Assembly: GCF_000429845.1 (NCBI RefSeq)
Contig: NZ_AUCQ01000001.1
Coordinates: 326,845 to 390,844 of the forward strand
From: Comamonas composti DSM 21721
Lineage (GTDB): Bacteria; Pseudomonadota; Gammaproteobacteria; Burkholderiales; Burkholderiaceae_C
Direction of reading: 5' to 3'
Length of the DNA stretch: 64,000 nucleotides
A program made the position numbers and the translations under genes. The notes under the pieces are model-generated. The model was given only the letters and a program-made list of their open reading frames with translations. It ran no database searches and had not been told where the DNA came from. This document shows positions 55,573 to 64,000 of this stretch, in pieces (within the stretch, counting starts at the first letter, position 1; the number at the start of each line of letters is the position of its first letter).

Positions 55573-57273
55573 TCAGCCCCGTTCCTCAAATTCGTCCCTG
55601 CGCAGGCGCTCCAGTGCCTGCTCGAAAGCCGTTGTGCCGCGTACGGCCTCCAGCACCACTCGGCCCCGATCCACGCATATCAATCTGTCGGCCAGGCAGG
55701 CCTCGCGGTACTTGTGAGTTGCCAGAATCAGGCTACGCCCATGCGCGGCCTGGTCCAGGCGCTGCAGCAAATCCATGGCGGTCGCTGCATCCAGCCCTTC
55801 CGTGGGTTCGTCCAGCAGCCAGCAGGGAGCAGGGCTCAGCAGCAGCCGGGCCAGGGCCAGGCGCCGGGCCTGCCCACCGGACAGGCCCAGGCCGCCTTCG
55901 CCCAGCTGCGTGTCCAGGCCCTGCGGCAGACTGCGCACGAAGTCGGCCAGGCCTGCTGTCTTGAGCACCCGCCACAGTTGCTCATCGGTGGCATCGGGAC
56001 TGGCCAGACGCAGGTTGTCGCGCAAGCTGTCCAGGAATAATTCGGTACGCTGGGTCAGCCAGCTGCAGCCGCCGGCCCGCACCCTGCCCTGCATGGGCGC
56101 AAGCTCACCGGCAATCAAGCCCAGCAACGAGCTCTTGCCTGCGCCACTTGGACCCAGCAAGGCCAGCCGCTCACCTGTGCGCAGCTGCAAATGAATACCT
56201 TGCGCCAAGCCATGACGCGGCATGGCTGCGACAAGCTCCACGGCCACGCCTGGCGCAGGAGCTTCGGGAGCAGCTTCGCGCACGCCATCAAGCAAGGCAG
56301 GCGCCAGACGGCGCGCGGCCAGCCAGCTGCGCCCGGCTTCCAGAGCTCCCCGGCGAAGTGCGGAGAAAGGCTCCATGGCAGACAGAACCAGCAGCAAGCC
56401 CAACGCTGCCACCGGCGCCCCCAGTTTCCCCTCCTGAGCCAGCCAGCCCAGGCCAAGCAAGGCCAGGGCCAGGGCCAGGGCCGAAGCCAGTCCTTGAAAA
56501 AGCACCGCTTTCGCATCCAGCCCATACAACTGCCGATCGGCTCCGGCCATGCGCAGGTCCCGGGCCTTGATGCTCTCGCACTGGGCCTTCAGGCGTCCTG
56601 CCATGAGTAGCTCGGTCTGGCCTGCCACCAGATCCACGGTGCGCGCTCGCAGGGATTCAAGCGCCAGTGCACGCCGCCAGGCCGGAGCACGCGAGCGGCC
56701 TGCAAGCCAGAGATTGCTGCCCAGACCGGCCAGCAGCAGCCACAAACCCAGGCCCAGGCCCAGCCACCACTGCATCAGGCCCAGTGCCAGTGCAGCGAAC
56801 AGGACTGCCCCCAAGGCTGCCCACAAAGGCACGAACAAACGCAGATAAAGGCTGTCCAGCGCATCCACATCGGCCGTCAGCCGCTGCAACAGGCGTGCAG
56901 GCCTTTGCATCAAGATACGCGCGGCCTCCGGCCGGGCCCAGGCTCTGAGCAGACGCTCCCGCAGCGCTGCAAGCACGGCCAGCGTTGCATCATGGGTGAT
57001 CAAGCGCTCTGCATAGCGCGAGCCCGTGCGCCCCAGGGCCAGCAGCCGTATACCCGCCGAGGGCATGAACACATCGAAAACCAGGGCCGTGGCCGAGGCC
57101 AGCCCCGCGATCGCCGTAGCCGTGATGAACCAGCCCGAAAGACCCAGCAGCCCCATGCCCATGAGCACGGTCAACAGGCTCAGACAGGCGCCGCCCAGCC
57201 ACAGGCGCCTGGGAGCCATCGCAGCGAGCTCCGCCAGCAAGAGCCGCAAATGCTGGTGATGATCGGGCTTCAT
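55573..57273 (-). CDS. cydC: Glutathione/cysteine ABC exporter subunit CydC
   Basis: 566 residues: six-helix membrane half (GLLGLSGWFITATAIAGLAS, GIRLLALGRTGSRYAERLIT) and nucleotide-binding half with Walker A LLGPSGAGKSSLLGLIAGEL, signature GLGLSGGQARRLALARLLLS and Walker B WLLDEPTEGLD. CydDC exports thiols to the periplasm and is needed for cytochrome bd assembly. ATGA overlap with cydD. Confidence 0.94.
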   Translation of the reverse strand: MKPDHHQHLRLLLAELAAMAPRRLWLGGACLSLLTVLMGMGLLGLSGWFITATAIAGLASATALVFDVFMPSAGIRLLALGRTGSRYAERLITHDATLAVLAALRERLLRAWARPEAARILMQRPARLLQRLTADVDALDSLYLRLFVPLWAALGAVLFAALALGLMQWWLGLGLGLWLLLAGLGSNLWLAGRSRAPAWRRALALESLRARTVDLVAGQTELLMAGRLKAQCESIKARDLRMAGADRQLYGLDAKAVLFQGLASALALALALLGLGWLAQEGKLGAPVAALGLLLVLSAMEPFSALRRGALEAGRSWLAARRLAPALLDGVREAAPEAPAPGVAVELVAAMPRHGLAQGIHLQLRTGERLALLGPSGAGKSSLLGLIAGELAPMQGRVRAGGCSWLTQRTELFLDSLRDNLRLASPDATDEQLWRVLKTAGLADFVRSLPQGLDTQLGEGGLGLSGGQARRLALARLLLSPAPCWLLDEPTEGLDAATAMDLLQRLDQAAHGRSLILATHKYREACLADRLICVDRGRVVLEAVRGTTAFEQALERLRRDEFEERG

Positions 57274-59129
57274 GCCGGTCGCTCCTCTAGTCCGCAGGCC
57301 GACGGATGGATATCCATGGGCTCTGACAGGTCCAGCCTGCGATGCATCAGCGCCGCCAGTTCTTCATCATGGGTGGCCACGATCAGCGTCCGGCCCCGTG
57401 CCAGTTCCAGCAAGGCTTGAATGACCTGGGCGGCGGTCGCCCCGTCAAGATGGGCCGTGGGCTCATCGACGAGCAGCAAGCCCGCCTCGCTGGACAAGGC
57501 CAGCCGCGCAAGCGCCAGCCTCACGACCTCACCGCCCGACAGGCCTGAGCCGCCTTCGCCCAACGAAGCCCCCGGGCGTCCAAGCATGATATGACCCAGA
57601 CCTGCACGCTCGGCGGCCTGCACCATCTGCGTCGCGCTCACGCGGTCGCGGCCCAGGCTCAGATTCATGCCCATCGAGCCCCCAAACACATGCGGGCGCT
57701 GCCCCATCCAGGCCATGCGCGCGCGCAGGCTGCCTGCGCTTGCACCGGTCAGTAGCTTTCCATCGACAAAGATCCTCCCGGACTCGGCCGTCGGCAGCAG
57801 GCCCGCGATCTGGGCCAGCAACACGGACTTGCCACTCCCGCTGGGCCCGCACAAGGCCAGATGCTCTCCAGGCTTGAGCTCCAGAGCCGGCAAGGTCTGG
57901 ATACGCGAGCTGCCCGGGGCATGGATGCGCAGGCGCTCCAGCCTCAGCGCACAGCCGCGAGTCGCAGTCTCGGGCGATGAAGATCCATTGCCAGCCTCTT
58001 CGCGACCAGCTCCCTGCAGAGTTTGCGCACCGCTCCCCAGCTGGGCCAGCGCGGCCTCGGCGGCCTGGCCTGCAGCCTTGTCATGCCATACGGCCGAGAG
58101 CTCGCGCAAAGGCTCGAAAAAGGCCGGCGCCAGCAAGAGCACGAACAAGGCCTGGCCCAGGTCGAGCTTGTGTCCCCAACTGCCAAAGTCCATGGGCCCC
58201 AGCAAATGAAAGCCCACATAGACCGCAACCATGGCCACGCCCAGCGCCGAGAACAGCTCCAGCACGGCCGAGGACAGAAAAGCAATGCGCAGCACACGCA
58301 TGCTGCGCACACGCAGGGACTCGGCATTGGAGCGCAAGCGCCTTGCCGTCGCATCCACGGCATCCAAGGCCCTGAGCGTGCTCAAGCCACGCAGCCTGTC
58401 GAGCAGGAAGGCATTCATGCCGCCCAGCTCGACCATCTGCTCTTCGCTGGCGGCACGTGCACGCCAGCCTACGATGGCCATGAACAAGGGGATCAACGGC
58501 GCTGCCAGCAGCAGGATCAAGGCTGCCACCCAGCTCTGCCAGGCCACGGCAGCAAGCAGCAGCCAAGGCACAAGGCGCACGCGCCACTGCGCGCTGCGGT
58601 AGCGCGACAGCCAGGGCACCATGGCTTCGGCCTGCTCGGCCATGGCGCTTGCAGCCTGACCCGAAGCAGCGCGCTCACGGTCCAGCGGCGAGCTGGCGGC
58701 CAGTGCCTGCACGGCCGCGGCCCGCATGGCACTCAAGCGATCACGTGCCTGCAAGCTCGCCAGTTGCCCCCCCTTGGCCTCGCACCAGGCGCGCAACCCG
58801 CCGAACAAGGCCACGCCAGCGGCCAGTGGCCAAAGCGATGCCAGGCCCCTCCCCTGGGCAATGGTCTGCACGCCCGAAGCCAGCAGCCAGGCCTGAGGCA
58901 GCCACAGCCAGGAAGCCAGCACCAGCAGTGCAATGGCGGCGTACTCCTGGAACGTGGCAGCCTCTTTCTCTAGACTGGGCTGCGCCAGGAAAGCTCCGGG
59001 CGCAGCGTTCAACGGCTGCGGATCTTCCCTCTCACCCAAGCCCGAGCGTCGCTCTGCGCCAAGAGCCCGCCCGGCCAGAGACTGACCAGACATCGAGCCC
59101 AAATCTGAGGGAGAGTTTGTTTTCTTCAT
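57270..59129 (-). CDS. cydD: Glutathione/cysteine ABC exporter subunit CydD
   Basis: 619 residues from the ATG at 59129 (MKKTNSPSDLGSMSGQSLAG); an upstream in-frame start at 59213 is possible. The first about 60 residues are polar and unlike the core. Membrane half and ATPase half follow, with Walker A LCGPSGSGKSVLLAQIAGLL, signature GGSGLSGGEVVRLALARLAL and Walker B LLLVDEPTAHLD. A 30-residue Ser/Gly/Glu linker (GAGREEAGNGSSSPETATRG) joins the halves. It heads the cydDCABX operon. No clear FNR/Anr site was found in the AT-rich DNA before it. Confidence 0.93.
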   Translation of the reverse strand: MKKTNSPSDLGSMSGQSLAGRALGAERRSGLGEREDPQPLNAAPGAFLAQPSLEKEAATFQEYAAIALLVLASWLWLPQAWLLASGVQTIAQGRGLASLWPLAAGVALFGGLRAWCEAKGGQLASLQARDRLSAMRAAAVQALAASSPLDRERAASGQAASAMAEQAEAMVPWLSRYRSAQWRVRLVPWLLLAAVAWQSWVAALILLLAAPLIPLFMAIVGWRARAASEEQMVELGGMNAFLLDRLRGLSTLRALDAVDATARRLRSNAESLRVRSMRVLRIAFLSSAVLELFSALGVAMVAVYVGFHLLGPMDFGSWGHKLDLGQALFVLLLAPAFFEPLRELSAVWHDKAAGQAAEAALAQLGSGAQTLQGAGREEAGNGSSSPETATRGCALRLERLRIHAPGSSRIQTLPALELKPGEHLALCGPSGSGKSVLLAQIAGLLPTAESGRIFVDGKLLTGASAGSLRARMAWMGQRPHVFGGSMGMNLSLGRDRVSATQMVQAAERAGLGHIMLGRPGASLGEGGSGLSGGEVVRLALARLALSSEAGLLLVDEPTAHLDGATAAQVIQALLELARGRTLIVATHDEELAALMHRRLDLSEPMDIHPSACGLEERPA

Positions 59130-59257
59130 TTTTGAAATTTCAGTTCTTCCTGAAACTTCATTAAGTTTATTAAAGATTTGAATACCCAGAGAATCCTTGC
59201 ATAAAAGCACCATTTATTACTCGGATTTACACAAGAGGATTGACGCAAAAAAGGCGC

Positions 59258-59285
59258 AAAAAAAACGGCGTCCAAGGACGCCGTT
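59258..59285 (-). terminator. Terminator of the nitronate monooxygenase-like gene
   Basis: AACGGCGTCC and GGACGCCGTT with a 2-nt AA centre, preceded on the plus strand by eight A, which give the T-run of a minus-strand terminator. It lies 29 bp beyond the stop. Confidence 0.85.
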
Positions 59286-59313
59286 GCTTAGGATCAATTT
59301 TCCAATCTGCTTG

Positions 59314-60273
59314 TCAGACGGAGACTGACAGTCTTTCGCGAGCCTGTGCATATTCACGCTTGAAGCGCTGCACCAGTTCGGCCGTGCTGGTGATTTCGGA
59401 AATCGCACCAATGCCCTGGCCGCAGCCCCAGATGTCCTTCCAGGCCTTTTTGGCATCGCCACCAAAATTCATCTTGCTGGGATCCGACTCCGGCAGATTT
59501 TCCGGATCCAGCCCTGCCGCACGAATCGACGGCGCAAGATAGTTGCCGTGCACGCCGGTGAACAGGTTGCTGTAGACGATGTCGTCGGAGTTGCAGTCCA
59601 CGATGGCCTGTTTGTAGGCCTCCTGGGCACGCGCTTCGTGCGTGGCGATGAAGGCCGAGCCTATGTAGGCAAAGTCGGCCCCCATGGCCTGGGCCGCAAG
59701 AATGGCACCGCCCGAAGCGATCGAGCCCGACAGCGCCAGAGGGCCGTCAAACCACTGGCGAATTTCCTGAATCAGCGCAAACGGGCTCTTCACGCCTGCG
59801 TGTCCACCCGCACCTGTTGCAACAGCGATCAAGCCGTCCGCACCCTTCTCAACCGCCTTGTGCGCAAACTTGTTGTTGATGATGTCGTGCAAGACCACGC
59901 CACCCCAGCTGTGCACGGCCTGGTTCACGTCTTCGCGTGCACCCAGGCTGGTGATGACGATCGGCACCTTGTACTTGGCACAGACCTGCATGTCGTGATC
60001 CAGACGGTCATTGCTCTTGTGCACGATCTGGTTGATCGCAAACGGAGCCGAGGGCCGGTCGGGGTTGGCCTTGTCCCAGGCGGCCAAAGTCTCGGTGATT
60101 TCGGCCAGCCAGTCTTCGAGCTGCTCTGCAGGCCTGGCATTGAGCGCAGGCATGGATCCAACGACTCCGGCCTTGCACTGCTCTATCACCAGCTTTGGGT
60201 TGCTGATGATGAACAGTGGCGAGCCGATGACGGGCAAGCCCAGCTTTTGCAGCACGGGGGGCAATTTGGACAT
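59314..60273 (-). CDS. NAD(P)H-dependent flavin oxidoreductase, nitronate monooxygenase-like
   Basis: 319 residues, ribosome site AAGGAGA. The 2-nitropropane dioxygenase fold is clear: LGLPVIGSPLFIISNPKLVI, VGSMPALNARPAEQLEDWLA, the FMN phosphate site DGLIAVATGAGGHAGVKSPF (His in GGHAG) and LSGSIASGGAILAAQAMGAD. It oxidises alkyl nitronates or works as an FMN-dependent enoyl reductase-like enzyme; the substrate is not determined. Beside an acyl-CoA dehydrogenase on the same strand. Confidence 0.9.
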   Translation of the reverse strand: MSKLPPVLQKLGLPVIGSPLFIISNPKLVIEQCKAGVVGSMPALNARPAEQLEDWLAEITETLAAWDKANPDRPSAPFAINQIVHKSNDRLDHDMQVCAKYKVPIVITSLGAREDVNQAVHSWGGVVLHDIINNKFAHKAVEKGADGLIAVATGAGGHAGVKSPFALIQEIRQWFDGPLALSGSIASGGAILAAQAMGADFAYIGSAFIATHEARAQEAYKQAIVDCNSDDIVYSNLFTGVHGNYLAPSIRAAGLDPENLPESDPSKMNFGGDAKKAWKDIWGCGQGIGAISEITSTAELVQRFKREYAQARERLSVSV

Positions 60274-60315
60274 TTTTGAGTCTCCTTTCGAGCTTGTTAT
60301 TAAAAAGAGCTGAAG

Positions 60316-60354
60316 CGCCCAGTCATCAAGCGCTGACAGCTCCTGAATTCATAG
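60316..60354. repeat. Short family-specific intergenic repeat
   Basis: CGCCCAGTCATCAAGCGCTG then ACAGCTCCTGAATTCATAG. Its complement closely resembles 21718-21752 inside the DUF5682 gene. It lies between the acyl-CoA dehydrogenase stop and the flavin oxidoreductase start, and I know similar sequences from Comamonadaceae intergenic DNA. Confidence 0.5.
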
Positions 60355-60367
60355 TATTGCGGCTACA

Positions 60368-62158
60368 TTAAAAGGCTTCCATGGGCAAAGCCATGGTGCT
60401 GTCGCCGCCATGCACAATCGACTCGGCCTGGCCTGCGACCTTGGTCAGAATGTGCTCGGCATAGAACTGGGCCGTGGCCAGCTTGGCTTGCATGAAGGCC
60501 TGATCCTCGCCCTTGGTCAGCAACTCTTGGGCCGCAAGCACCGAGCGCCCCAGTTGCCAGCCGGCAACCAGATTACCCGTGAGCATGAGGTAGGGAACAC
60601 TGCCCGCATACACGGCATTGGGGTTGGCTCTGGATTGAGCAACGACAAAGTCCACCACCTGCACAAAGGCCTCGCGTGCCTCGGCCAGGCGCGCCGCAAC
60701 GACCTTGGCCACAGGGGTTGCGCTGGCGTTGAGCTCGGCCTCGGTGCCCGCGATCTGAGCGGCAATCGCCTTGGCCATCCGCCCGCCATCACGACCGGTC
60801 TTGCGCCCCACGAGGTCGTTGGCCTGGATGGCGGTCGTGCCTTCGTAAATGGTCAGGATCTTGGCATCGCGGTAGTACTGGGCAGCGCCTGTTTCCTCGA
60901 TGAAGCCCATGCCGCCATGCACCTGCACGCCCAGACTCGTGACTTCCAGACTCATCTCGGTGCTATAGCCCTTGACCAGAGGCACCATGAACTCGTAGAA
61001 GGCTGCATTGTCCTCGCGCACCTTGGCATCGGGATGGTGGTGGGCCGCATCGTAGGCAGCTGCAGCCGTGGCGGCCATGGCTCGGCAGCCTTCGGTGTAG
61101 GCGCGCATGGTCATGAGCATGCGGCGCACATCGGGGTGATGGATGATGGTGGCGCTGGCTTTCACCGATCCATCCACGGGACGGCTTTGCACACGCTCCT
61201 TCGCATAGGCCACGGCATGCTGATAGGCGCGCTCGGCCACGGCTATGCCTTGCATGCCCACGGCATAGCGGGCCGCGTTCATCATGATGAACATGTACTC
61301 AAGGCCGCGGTTTTCCTCGCCGACCAGATAGCCAATGGCACCGCCGTTGTCGCCGTATTGCAGCACCGCCGTGGGGCTGGCCTTGATACCCATCTTGTGC
61401 TCTATGGACACGCAATGCACATCGTTGCGCTCGCCCAGGCTGCCATCGGCATTCACGAGGAGCTTGGGCACGACGAACAGACTGATGCCCTTGACGCCTT
61501 CGGGCGCCCCGGCCACACGGGCCAGCACCAGATGGACGATGTTCTCGGCCATGTCGTGCTCGCCATAGGTGATGAAGATCTTGGTGCCGAACACCTTGTA
61601 GCTGCCATCGGCCTGGGGCTCGGCCTTGGTACGCACCAGGGCCAGATCCGAGCCGGCCTGAGGCTCGGTCAGGTTCATCGTACCGGTCCACTCGCCCGTG
61701 ACCAGCTTTTCCAGATATGTCGCCTTGAGCTCATCGCTGCCTGCGGTCAGCAGGGCCTCGATGGCGCCGTCGGTCAGCAGCGGGCACAGCGCAAAGCTCA
61801 GGTTGGCACTGTTGAGCATTTCTATGCAGGCCGCGCCAATGGTCTTGGGCAGCCCTTGTCCGCCATATGCAACCGGGTGCTGCAGGCCTTGCCAGCCACC
61901 CTGACCATATTGGGCGAACGCATCCTTGAACCCCGCCGTAGTCGTGACCACACCATCCTTGAGGCTGGAAGGCTGGACATCGCCGGGCACATTCAGAGGC
62001 GCAACCACGCCCTCGCACAGCTTGGCGCATTCTTCCAGCACGGCCTGGGCCGTTTCCAGGCCGGCCTCTTCAAAGCCTGGGATCTGGGCCACTTGATCGA
62101 TCTTGGCCAGATGCTCCATGGCAAACAGCATGTCTTTGACGGGAACGGAATATGTCAT
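60368..62158 (-). CDS. Acyl-CoA dehydrogenase (long DmdC/FadE-like type)
   Basis: 596 residues, the long form. Core motifs: MNLTEPQAGSDLALVRTKAE (FAD/substrate), KVFGTKIFITYGEHDMAENI, GIKASPTAVLQYGD, EGCRAMAATAAAAYD, TSLGVQVHGGMGFIEETGAA (catalytic-Glu region) and QYYRDAKILTIYEGTTAIQA. An additional C-terminal domain follows (about 470-596). It oxidises an acyl-CoA to enoyl-CoA and passes electrons to ETF, a gene for which lies 1.4 kb away. Chain length cannot be told. Confidence 0.93.
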   Translation of the reverse strand: MTYSVPVKDMLFAMEHLAKIDQVAQIPGFEEAGLETAQAVLEECAKLCEGVVAPLNVPGDVQPSSLKDGVVTTTAGFKDAFAQYGQGGWQGLQHPVAYGGQGLPKTIGAACIEMLNSANLSFALCPLLTDGAIEALLTAGSDELKATYLEKLVTGEWTGTMNLTEPQAGSDLALVRTKAEPQADGSYKVFGTKIFITYGEHDMAENIVHLVLARVAGAPEGVKGISLFVVPKLLVNADGSLGERNDVHCVSIEHKMGIKASPTAVLQYGDNGGAIGYLVGEENRGLEYMFIMMNAARYAVGMQGIAVAERAYQHAVAYAKERVQSRPVDGSVKASATIIHHPDVRRMLMTMRAYTEGCRAMAATAAAAYDAAHHHPDAKVREDNAAFYEFMVPLVKGYSTEMSLEVTSLGVQVHGGMGFIEETGAAQYYRDAKILTIYEGTTAIQANDLVGRKTGRDGGRMAKAIAAQIAGTEAELNASATPVAKVVAARLAEAREAFVQVVDFVVAQSRANPNAVYAGSVPYLMLTGNLVAGWQLGRSVLAAQELLTKGEDQAFMQAKLATAQFYAEHILTKVAGQAESIVHGGDSTMALPMEAF

Positions 62159-62308
62159 TGCTCTACCTTGTTAGGACTTGCACAAAAAAACATCCACAAA
62201 GCCTGTTCCGCAGAGGACAGGCACTTGTCAGAAGTCGCTTTGCGCAGGTTGTGTTTTGAATACCAAACTATTGCGCGGCCCTTGCACAGAGGCGGCGGCA
62301 TTGATGCA

Positions 62309-63445
62309 TCACTGGGTGACACGCCCCGATGCGTTCACGATGGACAGATCCACAAACCTGGACCCCGTTTGTGAACCCGAAGCGAAGCCAATCCAGTACC
62401 CTCCCAGATCCAGGGAGTCGAGACTCTTGAGCGCCGTGACCAGCTTGTCGCGCGTGGGCTGAGGGCTGCGGCGCAAAGCCTCGACCAGCACTCTGGCATT
62501 CACATAGCCTTCCATCATCACGTGGCTCACCGGCACCTGCAGCGACGAGCCGGCTGCAGCCACGGCATCGCGGAATTCCTTGCTCAAGCGCCCCGAGACC
62601 TTGTAGGGACTGGGCACGACCTGGGCAATCGACAGACCGCTCAGGTATTCGACGGGAAGACGCTTGGCCAGCTGTTCTATGTCCGCTTCGGAATTGGCAT
62701 AGACCTGGGCTGTTCCTCCAGCAAGGCGATACGTTTCAACGAAGGCGGCGGTCACCGGGCTGGAAGCAACGACCAGCAAGACCTGGGGGGCCGGCTTCAC
62801 CGCCTGAACCTGCTCCACGACTTTGTCATTGGCGCCCTTGCCTTGAACCAGCATGACACTGGTCACGAGCTTGGCTCCAGCAGCCTCGGTCGCCTTTTGA
62901 ACCAGCTCGGTCAAGGCTTTGGCATCCGGCCTTTCGTCGTGCACCAGGGCCAGGCGCGTGACACCGACCGCAGCCAGATGCGAGGCAATCTTGCCCATCT
63001 CTTCGGGCAGACTTGCACGGGTGCTGAAAATACGGGGGGCAGCCAGTACCTGGGTATCCGTGCTTTGGTAGCCGACCAAGGCAATCTGATGTCTGTCCAG
63101 CAGCTTGCTGTCGAGCAAGGCCGATAGATTGCGATTGCCGAAATAGCCTGCCAACACCAGTGGCTTGGACTCCTCCAGTAGCTGGCGCGTCTTGCTGACG
63201 GTCTCATCGGGGTGAGAGGCATCGTCGAGTGTGACCAGCTCCATGGGCTGACCTTGAACTCCGCCAGCCTTGTTGACCTGCTCGAAATAAAGACGCATGC
63301 CTTGTGCATAGGCACGCCCCTGTACAGCCGACCCGCCGCTCAAGGGGGCGACCTGACCCACCACCCAAGCCTGGGCTGCGAATGCCATTCCCCCACAAAC
63401 CAGGGCCGCAGCCATGCGCATCCACTTCAAACGTTTTGTCTCCAT
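62309..63445 (-). CDS. ABC transporter substrate-binding protein, branched-chain amino acid (LivK) type
   Basis: 378 residues with a signal peptide (MRMAAALVCGGMAFAAQAWV, cleavage near AQA-W). Peripla_BP_6 fold: GQVAPLSGGSAVQGRAYAQG, KAGGVQGQPMELVTLDDASH, ETVSKTRQLLEESKPLVLAG, VTRLALVHDERPDAKALTEL. No permease or ATPase gene is adjacent, so it is an orphan binding protein. Ligand may be an amino acid or aromatic acid. The 150-bp gap behind it to the dehydrogenase holds no gene. Confidence 0.88.
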   Translation of the reverse strand: METKRLKWMRMAAALVCGGMAFAAQAWVVGQVAPLSGGSAVQGRAYAQGMRLYFEQVNKAGGVQGQPMELVTLDDASHPDETVSKTRQLLEESKPLVLAGYFGNRNLSALLDSKLLDRHQIALVGYQSTDTQVLAAPRIFSTRASLPEEMGKIASHLAAVGVTRLALVHDERPDAKALTELVQKATEAAGAKLVTSVMLVQGKGANDKVVEQVQAVKPAPQVLLVVASSPVTAAFVETYRLAGGTAQVYANSEADIEQLAKRLPVEYLSGLSIAQVVPSPYKVSGRLSKEFRDAVAAAGSSLQVPVSHVMMEGYVNARVLVEALRRSPQPTRDKLVTALKSLDSLDLGGYWIGFASGSQTGSRFVDLSIVNASGRVTQ

Positions 63446-63538
63446 GTCTTGTTCATCCCGGCAGCTCGGGGCCGGCCCTCTCGCTTTGCTTTTCTACAGG
63501 ACAGTGCGATATGCACTCGCTACTCGCTCTTGGTACAT

Positions 63539-63568
63539 AAAAAGAAGGGAGCGATTAGCCCCCTTCTT
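63539..63568 (-). terminator. etfA terminator
   Basis: AAGAAGGG-A-GC, loop GATTA, GC-C-CCCTTCTT, with five A on the plus strand that form the minus-strand T-run. Ends 14 bp from the etfA stop. Confidence 0.8.
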
Positions 63569-63582
63569 CATGCCTTGATGGC

Positions 63583-64000
63583 TTACAGAGCCTGTACCAG
63601 CTCGGGCACGGCGGCGAACAGGTCGGCCTCCAGCCCGTAGTCGGCAACGCTGAAGATCGGCGCCTCGGGGTCCTTGTTGATCGCCACGATCACCTTGGAA
63701 TCCTTCATGCCCGCCAGATGCTGGATCGCTCCCGAGATGCCCAGTGCAATGTACAGCTGCGGCGCCACGATCTTGCCCGTCTGCCCCACCTGCAGGTCAT
63801 TGGGCGCATAGCCCGCGTCCACCGCCGCGCGCGAGGCGCCAATCGCCGCGCCCAGCTTGTCCGCCAGCGGCGTGATGACTTCCTCGAACTTCTCGCTGCT
63901 GCCCAGTGCACGGCCACCCGAGACGATGATCTTCGCTGCCGTCAGCTCGGGACGGTCGCTCTTGGTCACTTCACGCCCCACAAAGCTGCTCTTGCCCGAG
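63583..64000 (-). CDS. etfA: Electron transfer flavoprotein alpha subunit, C-terminal part, cut by window edge
   Basis: The last 138 or so residues are present: [100 protein letters not shown]. This is the FAD-binding C-terminal domain of EtfA. ETF takes electrons from acyl-CoA dehydrogenases to the quinone pool, fitting the dehydrogenase nearby. Upstream etfB is outside the window. Confidence 0.95.
   Translation of the reverse strand, partial: SGKSSFVGREVTKSDRPELTAAKIIVSGGRALGSSEKFEEVITPLADKLGAAIGASRAAVDAGYAPNDLQVGQTGKIVAPQLYIALGISGAIQHLAGMKDSKVIVAINKDPEAPIFSVADYGLEADLFAAVPELVQAL

Noticed and set aside
59130..59260. FNR/Anr site (TTGAT-N4-ATCAA) ahead of cydD
   Set aside because: The DNA is AT-rich but no match with both half-sites was found.
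60410..62374. 654-codon plus-strand frame
   Set aside because: Antisense of the acyl-CoA dehydrogenase; no domain is visible.

Overview
The window is a high-GC (roughly 65%) bacterial chromosome segment. Gene content and order point to a betaproteobacterium of the order Burkholderiales, most likely family Comamonadaceae (Comamonas/Delftia-like). Pointers are a lysine/alanine-rich RpoD N-terminus, a divergent ppsA/ppsR pair, a long-type cydDCABX operon, a GbsR-type regulator beside cyd, and family-typical dispersed intergenic repeats. These are recognitions from memory; no database search was run.

Layout. 1-6.2 kb: end of an M20-type amidase, an M20 peptidase, a divergent AraC regulator/PPOX flavoprotein pair, a decayed purine permease, and a malic enzyme fused to a phosphotransacetylase-like domain. 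6.4-13.2 kb: tRNA-Ser(TGA), then a minus-strand iron island (ECF sigma factor, FecR anti-sigma factor, transducing TonB receptor, RhtX/FptX-type permease, unknown protein) with a Fur-box-like site at its head. It ends in a scar of two unrelated insertion sequences against dnaG. 13.3-29.4 kb: dnaG and rpoD, separated by about 11.6 kb carrying five co-oriented genes: WGR/DUF4132 protein, MoxR-type AAA+ ATPase, DUF5682 protein, VWA protein and SWIM zinc-finger protein. This set resembles the poorly understood E. coli molR/yehI-yehL-yehM-yehP-yehQ region and is the best candidate for an undescribed system here. 29.4-41.2 kb: chemoreceptor, LysR regulator, CoA-transferase, HxlR regulator with a perfect 24-bp palindrome, FKBP isomerase, an unknown protein, and a ppsA-DUF4212-symporter operon divergent from ppsR.

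41.5-50.6 kb: a tightly overlapping hmuSTUV haem-uptake operon behind a Fur-like site, a DUF2306/DUF6622-like fused membrane protein followed by a LytS/LytTR-type two-component system, a PA0069-type radical SAM gene with a consensus LexA box, and rnk. 50.6-59.2 kb: an acyltransferase, a GbsR/MarR-type regulator, and cydDCAB plus a 46-residue cydX that lies below the usual length cut-off. 59.3-64 kb: a nitronate monooxygenase-like flavoprotein, an acyl-CoA dehydrogenase, a branched-chain-amino-acid-type binding protein and the C-terminal part of etfA, a set that fits acyl-CoA oxidation.

How the parts fit. Iron acquisition appears twice (siderophore and haem), each behind a Fur-like operator. 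Carbon flow around pyruvate/PEP/malate appears as maeB, ppsA/ppsR and an acetate-permease-like symporter. Low-oxygen respiration is the cyd operon. Most very long antisense reading frames in this GC-rich DNA are shadows of the real genes and are left out.
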